DNA of 64,000 bases from Atlantibacter subterraneus (GTDB lineage Bacteria; Pseudomonadota; Gammaproteobacteria; Enterobacterales; Enterobacteriaceae). How positions within the stretch are numbered: position 1 is the first letter of the stretch; every line of letters begins with the position of its first letter. Positions 8,384 through 19,434 of the stretch are shown here, one piece after another. Under the pieces are notes generated by a model. It worked only from the letters and a program-made list of their open reading frames with translations, had not been told where the DNA came from and did not search any database. The DNA lies in the NCBI RefSeq assembly GCF_007570865.1, contig NZ_VLPS01000006.1:62001-126000 (forward strand). Direction: 5' to 3'. A program made the position numbers and the translations under genes.

Positions 8384-9715
8384 TCAGGAGAAAGCCAGGA
8401 ACGGAGAAACGCAAAGCAGCAGCCCGGTGACAATAATGAGATATAACGATATCCCCTTATATTTATGCAGGGCGGGAACTTTGTAGACCAGCCAGGCCGG
8501 GATCAGGCATCCCACCATCCCGAAGATAGGGCTGCAGATAGAGGTGAAGCTCAACACCGGCGCATTGAGTACAATTGCGCTCCAGGCCAGTAAAATGGCG
8601 AACAGCATAATGCCGCGTTGCACTAAATCTTCATTGATGCGTTCAGCAGGCATTTTGCGACGCAGAATATTCATCACAATCCCCTGGGTCGCTTCGCGAA
8701 AACCCAGGTAGACACCAAAGAAAGCCGTCATTACCGCGAAAATATTCAGGATCACGCTGACCCCTTTCACCCAGCCTGCGCCTGCGCCGCTAATAAATTG
8801 GGCGGCAATCGCCAGCGCGGAAATATTTTGCTCATAGGCTTTTACCGCTTCGTCATGGCCCATCGCCAGAGTGAATGAAACGGCATAGAAAAAGACGGTG
8901 ACAAACAGAATACCAAACGCGATATTCATCGCGCGCAGCGCTTTATGGCGCGCAACCTCAATGGACTTTTCGCGTGACCGATAGGAAATCACCATCGGGC
9001 TTAACGTTTGAATAAACAGAATCGAGGTCAGCGTAAAGGGGAGCGTAATAATCGCATTTTTAATCAGCAGCGCGACCGGCGGTAACGCGCCGATATTATA
9101 TAAATGCCACATGCCGACCATAGAAATACCCAGTGCAGCCACCACCAGCAGCTTGGTTAATACCATGCCGGTAGAAATCTTAAACAACAGCTTCTCACCG
9201 CGCGATGAGATGGCGACCAGAATACAAATCAGCACCAGTCCATAAAACGGGTTGTCCGACATCAGCCCTTCGGTGACGCCAAAGGTATGCAGATAAGAGG
9301 CGCTGTCATTGGTGATTGCCGTGGAATAAACGAACATCCAAATCACCAGCATCAAAAAATAAAGCGCACCTAATAATATCCCCCAGTTTTTACCCAGATA
9401 TCCGCTGATAACGCTGGGGTAGTCTTTGCATTCCGGGGATTCAGCAAGGGTGTTAATAAACAGCCGCTGAAATAAGTACATGGCCGGATAGCCAATAACG
9501 GAAGAGAGTAAAAAGACCCACAGGCCCATTAATCCCACCTGAACCGGAAGAAAAACAATGCCAGCGCCAATAGCCATGCCGATGCTCATAATGACCCAGC
9601 CGGTGTCCGTGCTGTCGAATTTTATGGCTGCTTTCCATTCACTTTCGGTCATTCCAGCCCGAGCCGCTGGACTCGTGACTCCGCGTATTACGCTATTATT
9701 CGTTGCCGTTTCCAT
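8384..9715 (-). CDS. cyuP: Cysteine/serine transporter CyuP (YhaO)
   Basis: This is an inner-membrane amino-acid permease of the hydroxy/aromatic amino acid family, and the probable importer of cysteine for CyuA. The 443-residue protein has about 11 membrane segments. It starts METATNNSVIRGVTSPAARA and continues TGWVIMSIGMAIGAGIVFLP, essentially the E. coli YhaO sequence. The 25-bp gap to cyuA indicates one operon, with the transporter first. The upstream region is shared with nothing divergent nearby. Promoter details cannot be read with confidence, and the Shine-Dalgarno sequence is weak. Confidence 0.93.
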   Translation of the reverse strand: METATNNSVIRGVTSPAARAGMTESEWKAAIKFDSTDTGWVIMSIGMAIGAGIVFLPVQVGLMGLWVFLLSSVIGYPAMYLFQRLFINTLAESPECKDYPSVISGYLGKNWGILLGALYFLMLVIWMFVYSTAITNDSASYLHTFGVTEGLMSDNPFYGLVLICILVAISSRGEKLLFKISTGMVLTKLLVVAALGISMVGMWHLYNIGALPPVALLIKNAIITLPFTLTSILFIQTLSPMVISYRSREKSIEVARHKALRAMNIAFGILFVTVFFYAVSFTLAMGHDEAVKAYEQNISALAIAAQFISGAGAGWVKGVSVILNIFAVMTAFFGVYLGFREATQGIVMNILRRKMPAERINEDLVQRGIMLFAILLAWSAIVLNAPVLSFTSICSPIFGMVGCLIPAWLVYKVPALHKYKGISLYLIIVTGLLLCVSPFLAFS

Positions 9716-9976
9716 AGAGAACTCGCTTACCAGATAAGTAGGGTTTTTTATTGTTCGTGTCGCATCGAGGCGATATGCGATACGTAATTTGCAGGCGAGT
9801 CATTAGAATGAGGAAATAATACGCGCGGCGTCAGAGAAAAACTTTGCAAACTGATTCGGATAATATCCTGTATCGAATAATATCTTTCTCTGTTCAGGGA
9901 GGGTTTGAGAAGGATTTTCTTAATTTGATGCGAATCACAAATGAATTATGTTCCTTTTTGCAGCCTGTAACCATGA
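9716..9976. other. Intergenic region upstream of cyuP
   Basis: About 260 bp lie between the cyuP start and the actP terminator. The region is AT-rich and should hold the cyuP promoter. I find no convincing gene; the short plus-strand frame that runs from here into actP has no ribosome-binding site and ends inside actP. Confidence 0.5.
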
Positions 9977-9998
9977 AGGGAGCCTTGCGGCTCCCTTG
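9977..9998 (-). terminator. Terminator-like hairpin after actP
   Basis: AAGGGAGCC (9977-9985) pairs with GGCTCCCTT (9990-9998) across a four-base loop, 24 bp beyond the actP stop. It closes the acs-yjcH-actP transcript; the T-run on the minus strand is poor. Confidence 0.7.
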
Positions 9999-10021
9999 CT
10001 TCGGTTACCAGGTGCGCAATA

Positions 10022-11994
<1,973 letters not shown>

Positions 11995-12092
11995 AGAGTC
12001 TCCAGAGGTGTTCCCCCGCGTTTTTCGCGCCGCAGCGTGCTGGCCGCAACGTGAAATCCTTGGGAGGGGTAGGGTACAGGTTGTTATGGTTT

Positions 12093-12116
12093 CCCTCTCC
12101 CCGGCCGGGGAGAGGG
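12093..12116. repeat. Intercistronic palindrome between acs and yjcH
   Basis: A perfect 24-bp palindrome of two 12-base arms (CCCTCTCCCCGG and its complement) lies 14 bp past the acs stop. It resembles the common C-rich intergenic palindromes of enterobacterial chromosomes and could stabilise the acs mRNA 3' end or cause partial termination before yjcH-actP. Confidence 0.7.
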
Positions 12117-12130
12117 TTTATGGTGAGACG

Positions 12131-14089
12131 TTATGACGGCATGGTGATGGACTGCTTCTCTTCGAGCAGTTTTTCCACCACACCCGGATCGGCGAGGGTC
12201 GAGGTATCGCCGAAGTTACTGGTATCGCCCGCGGCGATCTTACGCAGAATGCGGCGCATGATTTTGCCGGAGCGGGTTTTCGGCAGCGAGTCGGTCCAGT
12301 GCAGGATATCCGGCGTCGCCAGCGGGCCAATCTCTTTACGCACCCAGTTGCGCACTTCGGTATACAGTTGTGCGGTGGGTTCTTCGCCGTGATTCAGCGT
12401 CACGTAAGCGTAAATCGCCTGGCCTTTAATGTTGTGCGGAATGCCCACTACGGCGGCCTCGGCGATTTTCGGATGCGACACCAGTGCCGACTCGATCTCT
12501 GCGGTGCCCAGGCGATGGCCGGATACGTTCAGCACATCATCCACGCGACCGGTGATCCAGTAGTAGCCGTCCTCATCACGACGCGCGCCGTCGCCGCTGA
12601 AGTACATATTTTTGAAGGTCGAGAAATAGGTCTGCTCGAAGCGCTCGTGATCGCCAAACAGGGTACGCGCCTGGCCCGGCCAGGAATCGGTGATCACCAG
12701 GTTGCCTTCGGTTGCGCCCGTCAGCGGCTGGCCTTCGTTATCCACCAGCGCCGGTTGCACGCCAAAGAATGGGCGGGTCGCCGAACCGGCTTTCAGCTCG
12801 GTCGCGCCAGGCAGCGGGGTGATCATGAAGCCGCCGGTTTCGGTCTGCCACCAGGTGTCTACCACCGGGCATTTCTCATTGCCGATTTTCTTCCAGTACC
12901 ACTCCCAGGCTTCCGGGTTAATCGGCTCGCCAACCGAACCCAGAATGCGCAGTGAGGAGCGATCGGTGCCTTCAATTGCTTTATCGCCTTCCGCCATCAG
13001 GGCGCGGATCGCCGTCGGCGCGGTGTAGAGAATATTGACTTTATGCTTATCGACCACCTGCGCCATGCGGTTCGGCGCGGGCCAGTTCGGCACGCCTTCA
13101 AACATCAGCGTGGTCGCGCCGCAGGCCAGCGGGCCATACAGCAGGTAACTGTGACCGGTAACCCAACCCACGTCCGCCGTACACCAGTAAATGTCGCCTG
13201 GCTTATAGTCGAACACGTATTTAAAGGTGGTGGCGGCGTACACCAGGTAACCGCCGGTGGTGTGCAATACGCCTTTAGGTTTACCGGTTGAGCCGGAGGT
13301 ATAAAGGATAAACAGCGGATCTTCCGCGTTCACTTCTACCGGCTGGTGGTGGGCGCTGGCTTTTTCAACCAGCTCGTTCCACCACAGGTCGCGGCCTTCA
13401 GACCAGTCGATATTTGCGCCAGTACGCTTGAGTACAATCACGTGCTCAATGGTTTTCACGCCAGGATTTTTCAGCGCGTCATCAACATTTTTCTTCAGAG
13501 GGATAGTGCGGCCCGCGCGAATGCCTTCATCGGCGGTGATCACCAGACGTGAACTGGAATCGATAATACGTCCGGCTACTGCTTCCGGGGAGAAACCGCC
13601 GAAAATCACCGAGTGCACCGCGCCAATGCGCGCGCAGGCCAGCATCGCCACCGCAGCTTCCGGCACCATCGGCATATAGATAGCTACCACATCGCCTTTC
13701 TTAATGCCCAGGTCGACAAGGGTGTTCGCGAAGCGACAAACGTCGCGATGCAGTTCGCGGTAAGTGATGTTTTTGCTCTGGGTAGCGTCATCGCCTTCCC
13801 AGATAATCGCGGTGCGATCGCCGTTTTCCGCAAGGTGACGGTCAAGGCAGTTCGCCGCTAAATTCAGGGCGCCGTCTTCAAACCATTTAATCGACACGTT
13901 GCCGGGTGCGAAGGAGGTGTTTTTAACTTTCTGATAAGGCTTGATCCAGTCAAGGATTTTGCCCTGTTCACCCCAGAACGCGTCAGGATCGTGAATAGAT
14001 TGCTGATATTTAGCCTCGTACTGCTCCGGATTAATCAGGCAATGTTCCGCAATGTTTGCGGGAATAGCGTGTTTGTGTATTTGGCTCAT
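12131..14089 (-). CDS. acs: Acetyl-CoA synthetase
   Basis: Acs activates acetate with ATP to acetyl-adenylate and then to acetyl-CoA in the cytoplasm; it is the high-affinity acetate scavenging enzyme. The 652-residue length equals the E. coli protein. Signatures seen: the ATP-binding [51 protein letters not shown], and the C-terminal [17 protein letters not shown] containing the lysine that is acetylated by Pat to switch the enzyme off. It is first in acs-yjcH-actP and divergent from gltP. In E. coli this operon is activated by CRP, consistent with the half-site upstream. Confidence 0.97.
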   Translation of the reverse strand: MSQIHKHAIPANIAEHCLINPEQYEAKYQQSIHDPDAFWGEQGKILDWIKPYQKVKNTSFAPGNVSIKWFEDGALNLAANCLDRHLAENGDRTAIIWEGDDATQSKNITYRELHRDVCRFANTLVDLGIKKGDVVAIYMPMVPEAAVAMLACARIGAVHSVIFGGFSPEAVAGRIIDSSSRLVITADEGIRAGRTIPLKKNVDDALKNPGVKTIEHVIVLKRTGANIDWSEGRDLWWNELVEKASAHHQPVEVNAEDPLFILYTSGSTGKPKGVLHTTGGYLVYAATTFKYVFDYKPGDIYWCTADVGWVTGHSYLLYGPLACGATTLMFEGVPNWPAPNRMAQVVDKHKVNILYTAPTAIRALMAEGDKAIEGTDRSSLRILGSVGEPINPEAWEWYWKKIGNEKCPVVDTWWQTETGGFMITPLPGATELKAGSATRPFFGVQPALVDNEGQPLTGATEGNLVITDSWPGQARTLFGDHERFEQTYFSTFKNMYFSGDGARRDEDGYYWITGRVDDVLNVSGHRLGTAEIESALVSHPKIAEAAVVGIPHNIKGQAIYAYVTLNHGEEPTAQLYTEVRNWVRKEIGPLATPDILHWTDSLPKTRSGKIMRRILRKIAAGDTSNFGDTSTLADPGVVEKLLEEKQSITMPS

Positions 14090-14513
14090 GGCTTTTTTTC
14101 TCCTTGAAGGTTGTTAATAATATGTCACGCAAACGTTAATTGTAGGGGCTTTAGCAGCTTTGTTTATTATTTGCGCGGCAGATCACGAATAAAAAAAATG
14201 GCCGAAATTTGCTCAAACGATTCCGCGGGAGAAAAAAATTAAGGAAATATATTTTTGGAAATTGGGATTCGGAAAATTCATCTATAACAAAACGTTATGA
14301 ATGGATACTGATATAAAAATATGGTTTGAATCAAAAAATCAGTGAATGTGCCTGTTCCTCAAGGGTTGCGTAGCATGGCGTACAAATGGTACTCATTATG
14401 CGCGTTAAAAAACCCCATAACAGACCCAACGTTTGTCATACCCCTTTCAGTTTGTGACCTTCTCATACTGACACACATGGGAATGGCCCTCTTGATTCAG
14501 GAAGTTAAGTGTT
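14090..14513. promoter_or_regulatory. acs/gltP divergent regulatory region
   Basis: This 424-bp AT-rich region holds the promoters of acs (leftward) and gltP (rightward). At 14170-14191 the minus strand reads CGTGATCTGCC, a good left half of a CRP site (TGTGATCT) with a degenerate right half, in the place where CRP would be expected for acs. No gene is supported here; a frame opening at 14342 is out of frame with gltP and is covered by it. Confidence 0.5.
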
Positions 14514-15827
14514 ATGAAAAACAAAAAGATAAGCCTGGCCTGGCAAATTTTGCTTGCGCTGGTGCTAGGCATTCTTCTGGGCAGCTATCTGCACTACCAC
14601 GCCGATAGCCGCGAATGGTTGGTCAGTAATCTGCTTTCTCCTGCAGGTGATATCTTCATTCACCTGATCAAAATGATTGTCGTGCCGATTGTGATCTCCA
14701 CCCTGGTGGTGGGTATTGCCGGTGTTGGCGATGCGAAACAGCTCGGACGTATCGGCGCGAAAACCATTATCTATTTTGAAGTGATCACCACCGTGGCGAT
14801 TATCCTCGGGATCACGCTGGCGAATGTGTTTCAGCCGGGCCATGGGATCGATATGTCCCAGCTCGCCGCCGTGGATATCTCCAAATACCAACAAACCACG
14901 GAACAGGTACAGAGCCACTCTCATGGCCTGATGGGCACCATCCTTTCGCTGGTCCCGACCAATATTGTGGCGTCGATGGCGAAGGGCGATATGCTGCCGA
15001 TTATTTTCTTCTCGGTGCTGTTTGGTCTGGGGCTTTCCTCACTGCCGTCAACGCATCGTGAGCCGCTGGTGACCGTGTTCCGCTCCATCTCCGAAACCAT
15101 GTTTAAAGTGACCCACATGGTAATGCGCTATGCGCCGGTGGGGGTGTTCGCGCTGATTTCGGTGACGGTGGCTAACTTTGGTTTCGCCTCGCTGTGGCCG
15201 CTCGCCAAGCTGGTGATCCTGGTTTATATGGCCATCCTGTTTTTCGCGCTGGTGGTGCTGGGCACGGTGGCGCGGATATGCGGGCTGCGCATCATGATCC
15301 TGATCCGCATCCTGAAGGATGAGCTGATTCTGGCGTACTCCACCGCCAGTTCCGAAAGCGTACTGCCACGTATTATTGAGAAGATGGAAGCCTATGGCGC
15401 GCCAGCGTCGATCACCAGCTTCGTGGTGCCGACCGGCTACTCCTTTAATCTTGATGGCTCGACGCTGTACCAGAGTATCGCCGCGATCTTTATCGCTCAG
15501 CTGTACGGCATTGAGCTCTCCCTCGGCCAGGAAATTATTCTGGTGCTGACCCTGATGGTGACCTCGAAAGGGATTGCAGGCGTGCCGGGCGTCTCGTTCG
15601 TGGTGCTGCTGGCAACGCTGGGCAGCGTGGGCATTCCGCTGGAAGGGCTGGCGTTTATTGCCGGCGTCGACCGTATTCTCGACATGGCGCGCACCGCGCT
15701 GAACGTGGTGGGCAACGCGCTGGCGGTACTGGTTATTGCCAAGTGGGAACACCGCTTTGACCGCAAAAAGGCCCAGGCCTATGAGCGGGAAATGCTGGGC
15801 AAATTTGACGAAACGGCGAATTCTTAA
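14514..15827 (+). CDS. gltP: Glutamate/aspartate:proton symporter GltP
   Basis: GltP imports glutamate and aspartate with protons; it belongs to the dicarboxylate/amino acid:cation symporter (DAACS) family. The 437-residue protein shows the family's helical-hairpin serine motif (AYSTASSESVLPRIIEKME), PTGYSFNLDGSTLYQSIAAI, and the C-terminal GVDRILDMARTALNVVGNAL binding region. The start at 14514 has AGGAAG upstream. It is a single gene with a strong terminator at 15844-15876. Length and sequence match E. coli GltP. Confidence 0.96.
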   Translation: MKNKKISLAWQILLALVLGILLGSYLHYHADSREWLVSNLLSPAGDIFIHLIKMIVVPIVISTLVVGIAGVGDAKQLGRIGAKTIIYFEVITTVAIILGITLANVFQPGHGIDMSQLAAVDISKYQQTTEQVQSHSHGLMGTILSLVPTNIVASMAKGDMLPIIFFSVLFGLGLSSLPSTHREPLVTVFRSISETMFKVTHMVMRYAPVGVFALISVTVANFGFASLWPLAKLVILVYMAILFFALVVLGTVARICGLRIMILIRILKDELILAYSTASSESVLPRIIEKMEAYGAPASITSFVVPTGYSFNLDGSTLYQSIAAIFIAQLYGIELSLGQEIILVLTLMVTSKGIAGVPGVSFVVLLATLGSVGIPLEGLAFIAGVDRILDMARTALNVVGNALAVLVIAKWEHRFDRKKAQAYEREMLGKFDETANS

Positions 15828-15843
15828 CGGATTACGCTGAATT

Positions 15844-15876
15844 AAAAGGGCCAGCGAACGCCACGCTGGCCCTTTT
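15844..15876 (+). terminator. Terminator after gltP
   Basis: AAAAGGGCCAGCG (15844-15856) pairs with CGCTGGCCCTTTT (15864-15876) over a seven-base loop and continues into a T-run. Confidence 0.92.
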
Positions 15877-15966
15877 TGCATTTACAGGCCTGGCATTCGT
15901 ATGGAAATAAACCGGGCGAGTGGTGTATGATATTCAAAGAGTTATTTATAATTAATTGATAATATT

Positions 15967-16722
15967 ATGAAAAAAGTAACCACATCGATTCCGGCCCTCG
16001 ACAAGATTATGCGCGTGTTCGACTACCTGCTGGAGTGCGATGGCGCGACGTTTACTCAAATCCATCAGCATTCCGGCATTGCCAAAAGCAGCACGTCATC
16101 CTTACTCAACGGCATGGTGACCCACGGCTTGCTGCGTCAGGAAAAAGACAAGTATTACCTTGGCTTGCGCCTGTATGAGCTGGGCAACAAGGCATCGGAA
16201 CAGTACGACATCAAAAAGATTGCCCTGCCGATCCTCGAAGAAATCCGCGATTCTACCGGCTTAACCTGCCATCTCGGCGTGCTGGAAGGCGCGTCGCCGA
16301 TTTACCTGCTGAAGCTGGAAAGCCCGCAGGCCATCGTGATCCGCAGCTGGGAAGGCAAGCGCCTGTCGCTGCACAGCTCCGGGTTGGGGAAAGTGCTTAT
16401 CGCCTGGCTGAACAGTGAAGATCTGGATGAGCTGCTGCCGGAAGACCAGCTTCTGCCACGCTTTACCGAGACCACCATTACCGATATCAACATCCTGAAG
16501 CAGGAGCTGGCGGGCATTCGCCGTCGCGGTTGGGGGTATGATAATGAAGAAGATTGCCAGGGCGTGCGCTGTATTGCGGTGCCGGTGTTCAATCATCAGG
16601 GGAAGGTGGTTGCCGCGCTGAGCGCATCGGGCGTCGCGTTCCAGATCCCGGACGATAAGCGGGAAAGCCTGGCGACGTTAATGATGGACGCCAGCCGCCG
16701 TCTGACCCATTTACTGCATTAA
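15967..16722 (+). CDS. IclR-family regulator of the adjacent sugar-acid cluster
   Basis: This 251-residue protein has the IclR winged helix (residues about 5-65, with FTQIHQHSGIAKSSTSSLLNGM) and the IclR effector-binding domain (about 80-250, with HSSGLGKVLIAWL and GWGYDNEEDCQGVRCIAVPV). It heads a set of genes for sugar-acid breakdown: aldolase, dehydratase, MFS importer and a GldA-like dehydrogenase. Palindromes GTTC-N8-GAAC in the promoter region between the transporter and the dehydrogenase are likely its operators. The effector is probably the sugar acid or its 2-keto-3-deoxy product. The regulator is convergent with the aldolase gene and shares a bidirectional terminator with it. Confidence 0.88.
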   Translation: MKKVTTSIPALDKIMRVFDYLLECDGATFTQIHQHSGIAKSSTSSLLNGMVTHGLLRQEKDKYYLGLRLYELGNKASEQYDIKKIALPILEEIRDSTGLTCHLGVLEGASPIYLLKLESPQAIVIRSWEGKRLSLHSSGLGKVLIAWLNSEDLDELLPEDQLLPRFTETTITDINILKQELAGIRRRGWGYDNEEDCQGVRCIAVPVFNHQGKVVAALSASGVAFQIPDDKRESLATLMMDASRRLTHLLH

Positions 16723-16725
16723 ACG

Positions 16726-16748
16726 AAAGCGGGCATCAAGCCCGCTTT
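16726..16748. terminator. Bidirectional terminator between IclR gene and aldolase gene
   Basis: AAAGCGGGC (16726-16734) pairs with GCCCGCTTT (16740-16748). It sits between the convergent stops of the regulator and the aldolase. Confidence 0.82.
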
Positions 16749-16762
16749 GCTCTTTATACCCG

Positions 16763-17668
16763 TTACAGCCCCGCGCGCTTCAGTACCTTTTCAAGTTGCG
16801 CGATATGCCCTTCGTTGGCAGGCAGTACCGGCGGCATCACGTGGGTTGAGATATTCACGCCGCTTAGTTGGATCGCCTTCTTGATGATGCCGAAGAACGG
16901 GGTATCCAGGCTGTAAATTGTCGACAGCGCCGACAGCTGGCGCTGCAGACCAAACATGGTTTCGTACTCTTTTGCGCACCAGGCGCGGTAAATCCCGCAG
17001 GTAATTTGCGGCGCGAAGTTAGCGGTAGCCGGAATGCCGCCGTTGCCGCCCATGATCAGCGTGTCCATCATGTATTCGTCATAACCAGAGAATATGACGA
17101 AATCGGCGCGCACCGGACGCACGTGATTAATGATTTCCCTGATGTGGCTAATATTATCAACGGTATCTTTAATCCCAATAATATTGGGTATATCGCGCGC
17201 CAGTCTGGTGAGTAAATCCACGCTAATATCCTGGCCGGTTAAAGCCGGGAAATTATAAATTAATACCGGGGTGCGAATATTCTCCGCCACGGTTTTAAAA
17301 TGGTTATAAATATACTCGTCGGTTAATTTGGCGTAATAAGGGTTCAACACCAGCACCGCGTCCACTTCCAGCTTATCGGCATGGCGGCCCAGTTCGATCA
17401 CCTCTTGCGTGCAGGTACTGCTGATACCCAATAACACCGGAATGCGGCCATTAATATGGCGCACGCAAAACTCAGCTGTTTCCATCCGCTGTTTTTGGGT
17501 CATATGACAGAATTCGCCGCCGCTGCCCAGCAGCAGTACGCCATCAACCTTACTGGCGATCAGATGATCCAGTAATGTCGCCATACCCGCTTTATCCAGT
17601 TCTCCCTGAGCATCAACAATTGTCGGGACAGGCGGGAACACCCCGCGAAATTTGCTCGTATTTGTCAT
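16763..17668 (-). CDS. DapA-family 2-keto-3-deoxy sugar-acid aldolase (YagE-like)
   Basis: This 301-residue enzyme belongs to the dihydrodipicolinate synthase/N-acetylneuraminate lyase superfamily and resembles E. coli YagE, which cleaves 2-keto-3-deoxygluconate or -pentonate to pyruvate plus an aldehyde. Visible catalytic features are the pyruvate-binding GSGGEFCH loop (residues 48-55), Tyr138 in YNFP, and the Schiff-base Lys167 in IIGIKDTVDN. I placed the start at 17668 (MTNTSKFRG) because AAGGAA lies 8 bp upstream; the frame is open 42 bp further. It is the last gene of the MFS-dehydratase-aldolase operon. The exact C5 or C6 substrate cannot be told from sequence. Confidence 0.85.
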   Translation of the reverse strand: MTNTSKFRGVFPPVPTIVDAQGELDKAGMATLLDHLIASKVDGVLLLGSGGEFCHMTQKQRMETAEFCVRHINGRIPVLLGISSTCTQEVIELGRHADKLEVDAVLVLNPYYAKLTDEYIYNHFKTVAENIRTPVLIYNFPALTGQDISVDLLTRLARDIPNIIGIKDTVDNISHIREIINHVRPVRADFVIFSGYDEYMMDTLIMGGNGGIPATANFAPQITCGIYRAWCAKEYETMFGLQRQLSALSTIYSLDTPFFGIIKKAIQLSGVNISTHVMPPVLPANEGHIAQLEKVLKRAGL

Positions 17669-17718
17669 AAAAAATTCCTTGCAAGTAGGGGGGCCTGCGA
17701 ACAGGCCCACCGAAAGAG

Positions 17719-19434
17719 TTACTTAATCCAGGCACCCGCCATCAGCGAGGTGGCGTGAGAGGTGAATTGCTTAAAGACGCCGCGGCGATTCGAGTAATCC
17801 GGTTTGGTCCAGTGAATGCGGCGTTCTTTCAGACAATCGGCGACTTCCTGCTCAGTTTTACGTTTGCCATTAATGCCGACGATATTGAGCTTGCGGCCTT
17901 TGACGTCCATTTCGATCAGGTCGCCATCTTCCACCAGCGCAATCGGCCCGCCGTCTGCCGCTTCCGGTGAAACATGCCCCACGCACGGGCCGCTGGTCGC
18001 GCCGGAGAAACGGCCATCGGTGATCAGCGCCACTTTGCCGTCCAGCCGTTGGTCATACACGATGGCATCGGTGGTCATCAGCATTTCCGGCGCGCCGGAG
18101 CCTTTCGGCCCTTCGTAGCGAATGAAAATCACATCGCCGGGCTCGATACGGTTGTGAATAATCGCCTGCTGGGCATCTTCTTCAGAGTTAAATACCCGTG
18201 CCGGGCCGACGTGGTGATGCATATCCGGGGAGCAGGCGGCGTATTTGATCACCGCGCCTTCCGGGGCGATATTGCCTTTCAGTACCGCAATCGAGCCTTT
18301 TTTGGTGGCCTGCTCCGGCTTGCGCAGCACGTCGTCCGGGCTGACTTTGTAGTTGTTCAGGTAGCCGTGGTTGCGGGTAAAGAAGCCGGACTGGTGCATC
18401 ATTTCCAGGTTATCGCCCAGGGTGCGGCCCGTCACCGTCAGCACATCCAGATCCAGATAATCGCGCAGATACCACTGCACCAGCGGAATACCGCCCGCGA
18501 ACCACAGCATCTCGGTGACATACTGGCCGCTCGGCTGGATGTTGGTCAGGTACGGGATTTCATTATTGATGTGATCGAACAGCTCCGGTTTTAACTCCCA
18601 GCCCAGCTCGTGCGCCACCGCAGGCAGGTGGATCATCGCATTGGTGCTGCCGCCAATCGCCGCGTGAACCTTAATGGCGTTCTCAAACGCCGCAGGCGTG
18701 AGGATTTTGTGGGTGGTGATATTTTTAGACGCCAGATGCAGCGCCTGATGACCCGCCGCACGCGCGCCGCGACGGATTTCTGCCATGGTTGACGGTTGCA
18801 GCGCGCTGCCCGGCAAAGCCAGACCAAGCGCTTCCGACATACACTGCATGGTGCTGGCGGTGCCCATAAACTGGCAGGCTCCCGCCGTCGGGCAGCCGCA
18901 CTGCTGCATGGCTTCAACCTGCTGAACGCCGATCTCGCCTTTTTTCAGCTTCGCGGTGATGCCGCCAAGATCCGACGTGCTCATATTCGGCGCAGGGCGC
19001 ATGGACCCGCCGGGGATATGCACCAGCGGCATATTCAGGCGCGCGGCGGCGATTAAATGCGCCGGAATCGACTTATCGCAGCTGGAGATCAGCACGCCAG
19101 CGTCATAAGGCACCACCGAGGCGTGGATTTCTACCATATTGGCGATAGCCTCGCGGGACGCCAGAATGTAGTTCATCCCGTCATGGCCCTGGCCCCAGCC
19201 GTCGCAAATATCGGTCACGTGATGGCGCACCGCGCGGCCGCCCGCTTCGTGCACGCCCATTACCGCTTCGTCGCCGAGCTGGTTGAGATGGAAACTGCCG
19301 GGATGGCTCTCCCCGTAGCAGTCATCCACCAGTACCTGAAGTTTATTAACGTCCTCTTTGGTGTAATTCATCCCCAGACGCAGGGCGTCCAGCTGCGACC
19401 ACAGGTCGCGGGCGGTTTGGCATTTCTGGCTCAT
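17719..19434 (-). CDS. IlvD/Edd-family sugar-acid dehydratase
   Basis: This 571-residue dehydratase would remove water from an aldonic acid (xylonate-, arabinonate- or hexonate-type) to give a 2-keto-3-deoxy acid for the adjacent aldolase. Likely iron-sulfur and magnesium ligands are visible: Cys77 in TDICDGWGQGHDGMN, Cys119-Asp120-Lys121 in SSCDKS (the lysine is the usual carbamylation site) and Cys187 in PTAGACQFMGTAST, with DGRFSGATSGPCVGHVSPEA near the C-terminus. E. coli YagF and YjhG are about 655 residues, so this is a shorter branch, not a direct orthologue. It overlaps the MFS gene by 4 bp (ATGA) and is 50 bp before the aldolase. Confidence 0.87.
   Translation of the reverse strand: MSQKCQTARDLWSQLDALRLGMNYTKEDVNKLQVLVDDCYGESHPGSFHLNQLGDEAVMGVHEAGGRAVRHHVTDICDGWGQGHDGMNYILASREAIANMVEIHASVVPYDAGVLISSCDKSIPAHLIAAARLNMPLVHIPGGSMRPAPNMSTSDLGGITAKLKKGEIGVQQVEAMQQCGCPTAGACQFMGTASTMQCMSEALGLALPGSALQPSTMAEIRRGARAAGHQALHLASKNITTHKILTPAAFENAIKVHAAIGGSTNAMIHLPAVAHELGWELKPELFDHINNEIPYLTNIQPSGQYVTEMLWFAGGIPLVQWYLRDYLDLDVLTVTGRTLGDNLEMMHQSGFFTRNHGYLNNYKVSPDDVLRKPEQATKKGSIAVLKGNIAPEGAVIKYAACSPDMHHHVGPARVFNSEEDAQQAIIHNRIEPGDVIFIRYEGPKGSGAPEMLMTTDAIVYDQRLDGKVALITDGRFSGATSGPCVGHVSPEAADGGPIALVEDGDLIEMDVKGRKLNIVGINGKRKTEQEVADCLKERRIHWTKPDYSNRRGVFKQFTSHATSLMAGAWIK

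Noticed and set aside
14342..14608. 88-codon frame overlapping the gltP start
   Set aside because: Out of frame with gltP, lacks a ribosome-binding site and covers the gltP promoter.
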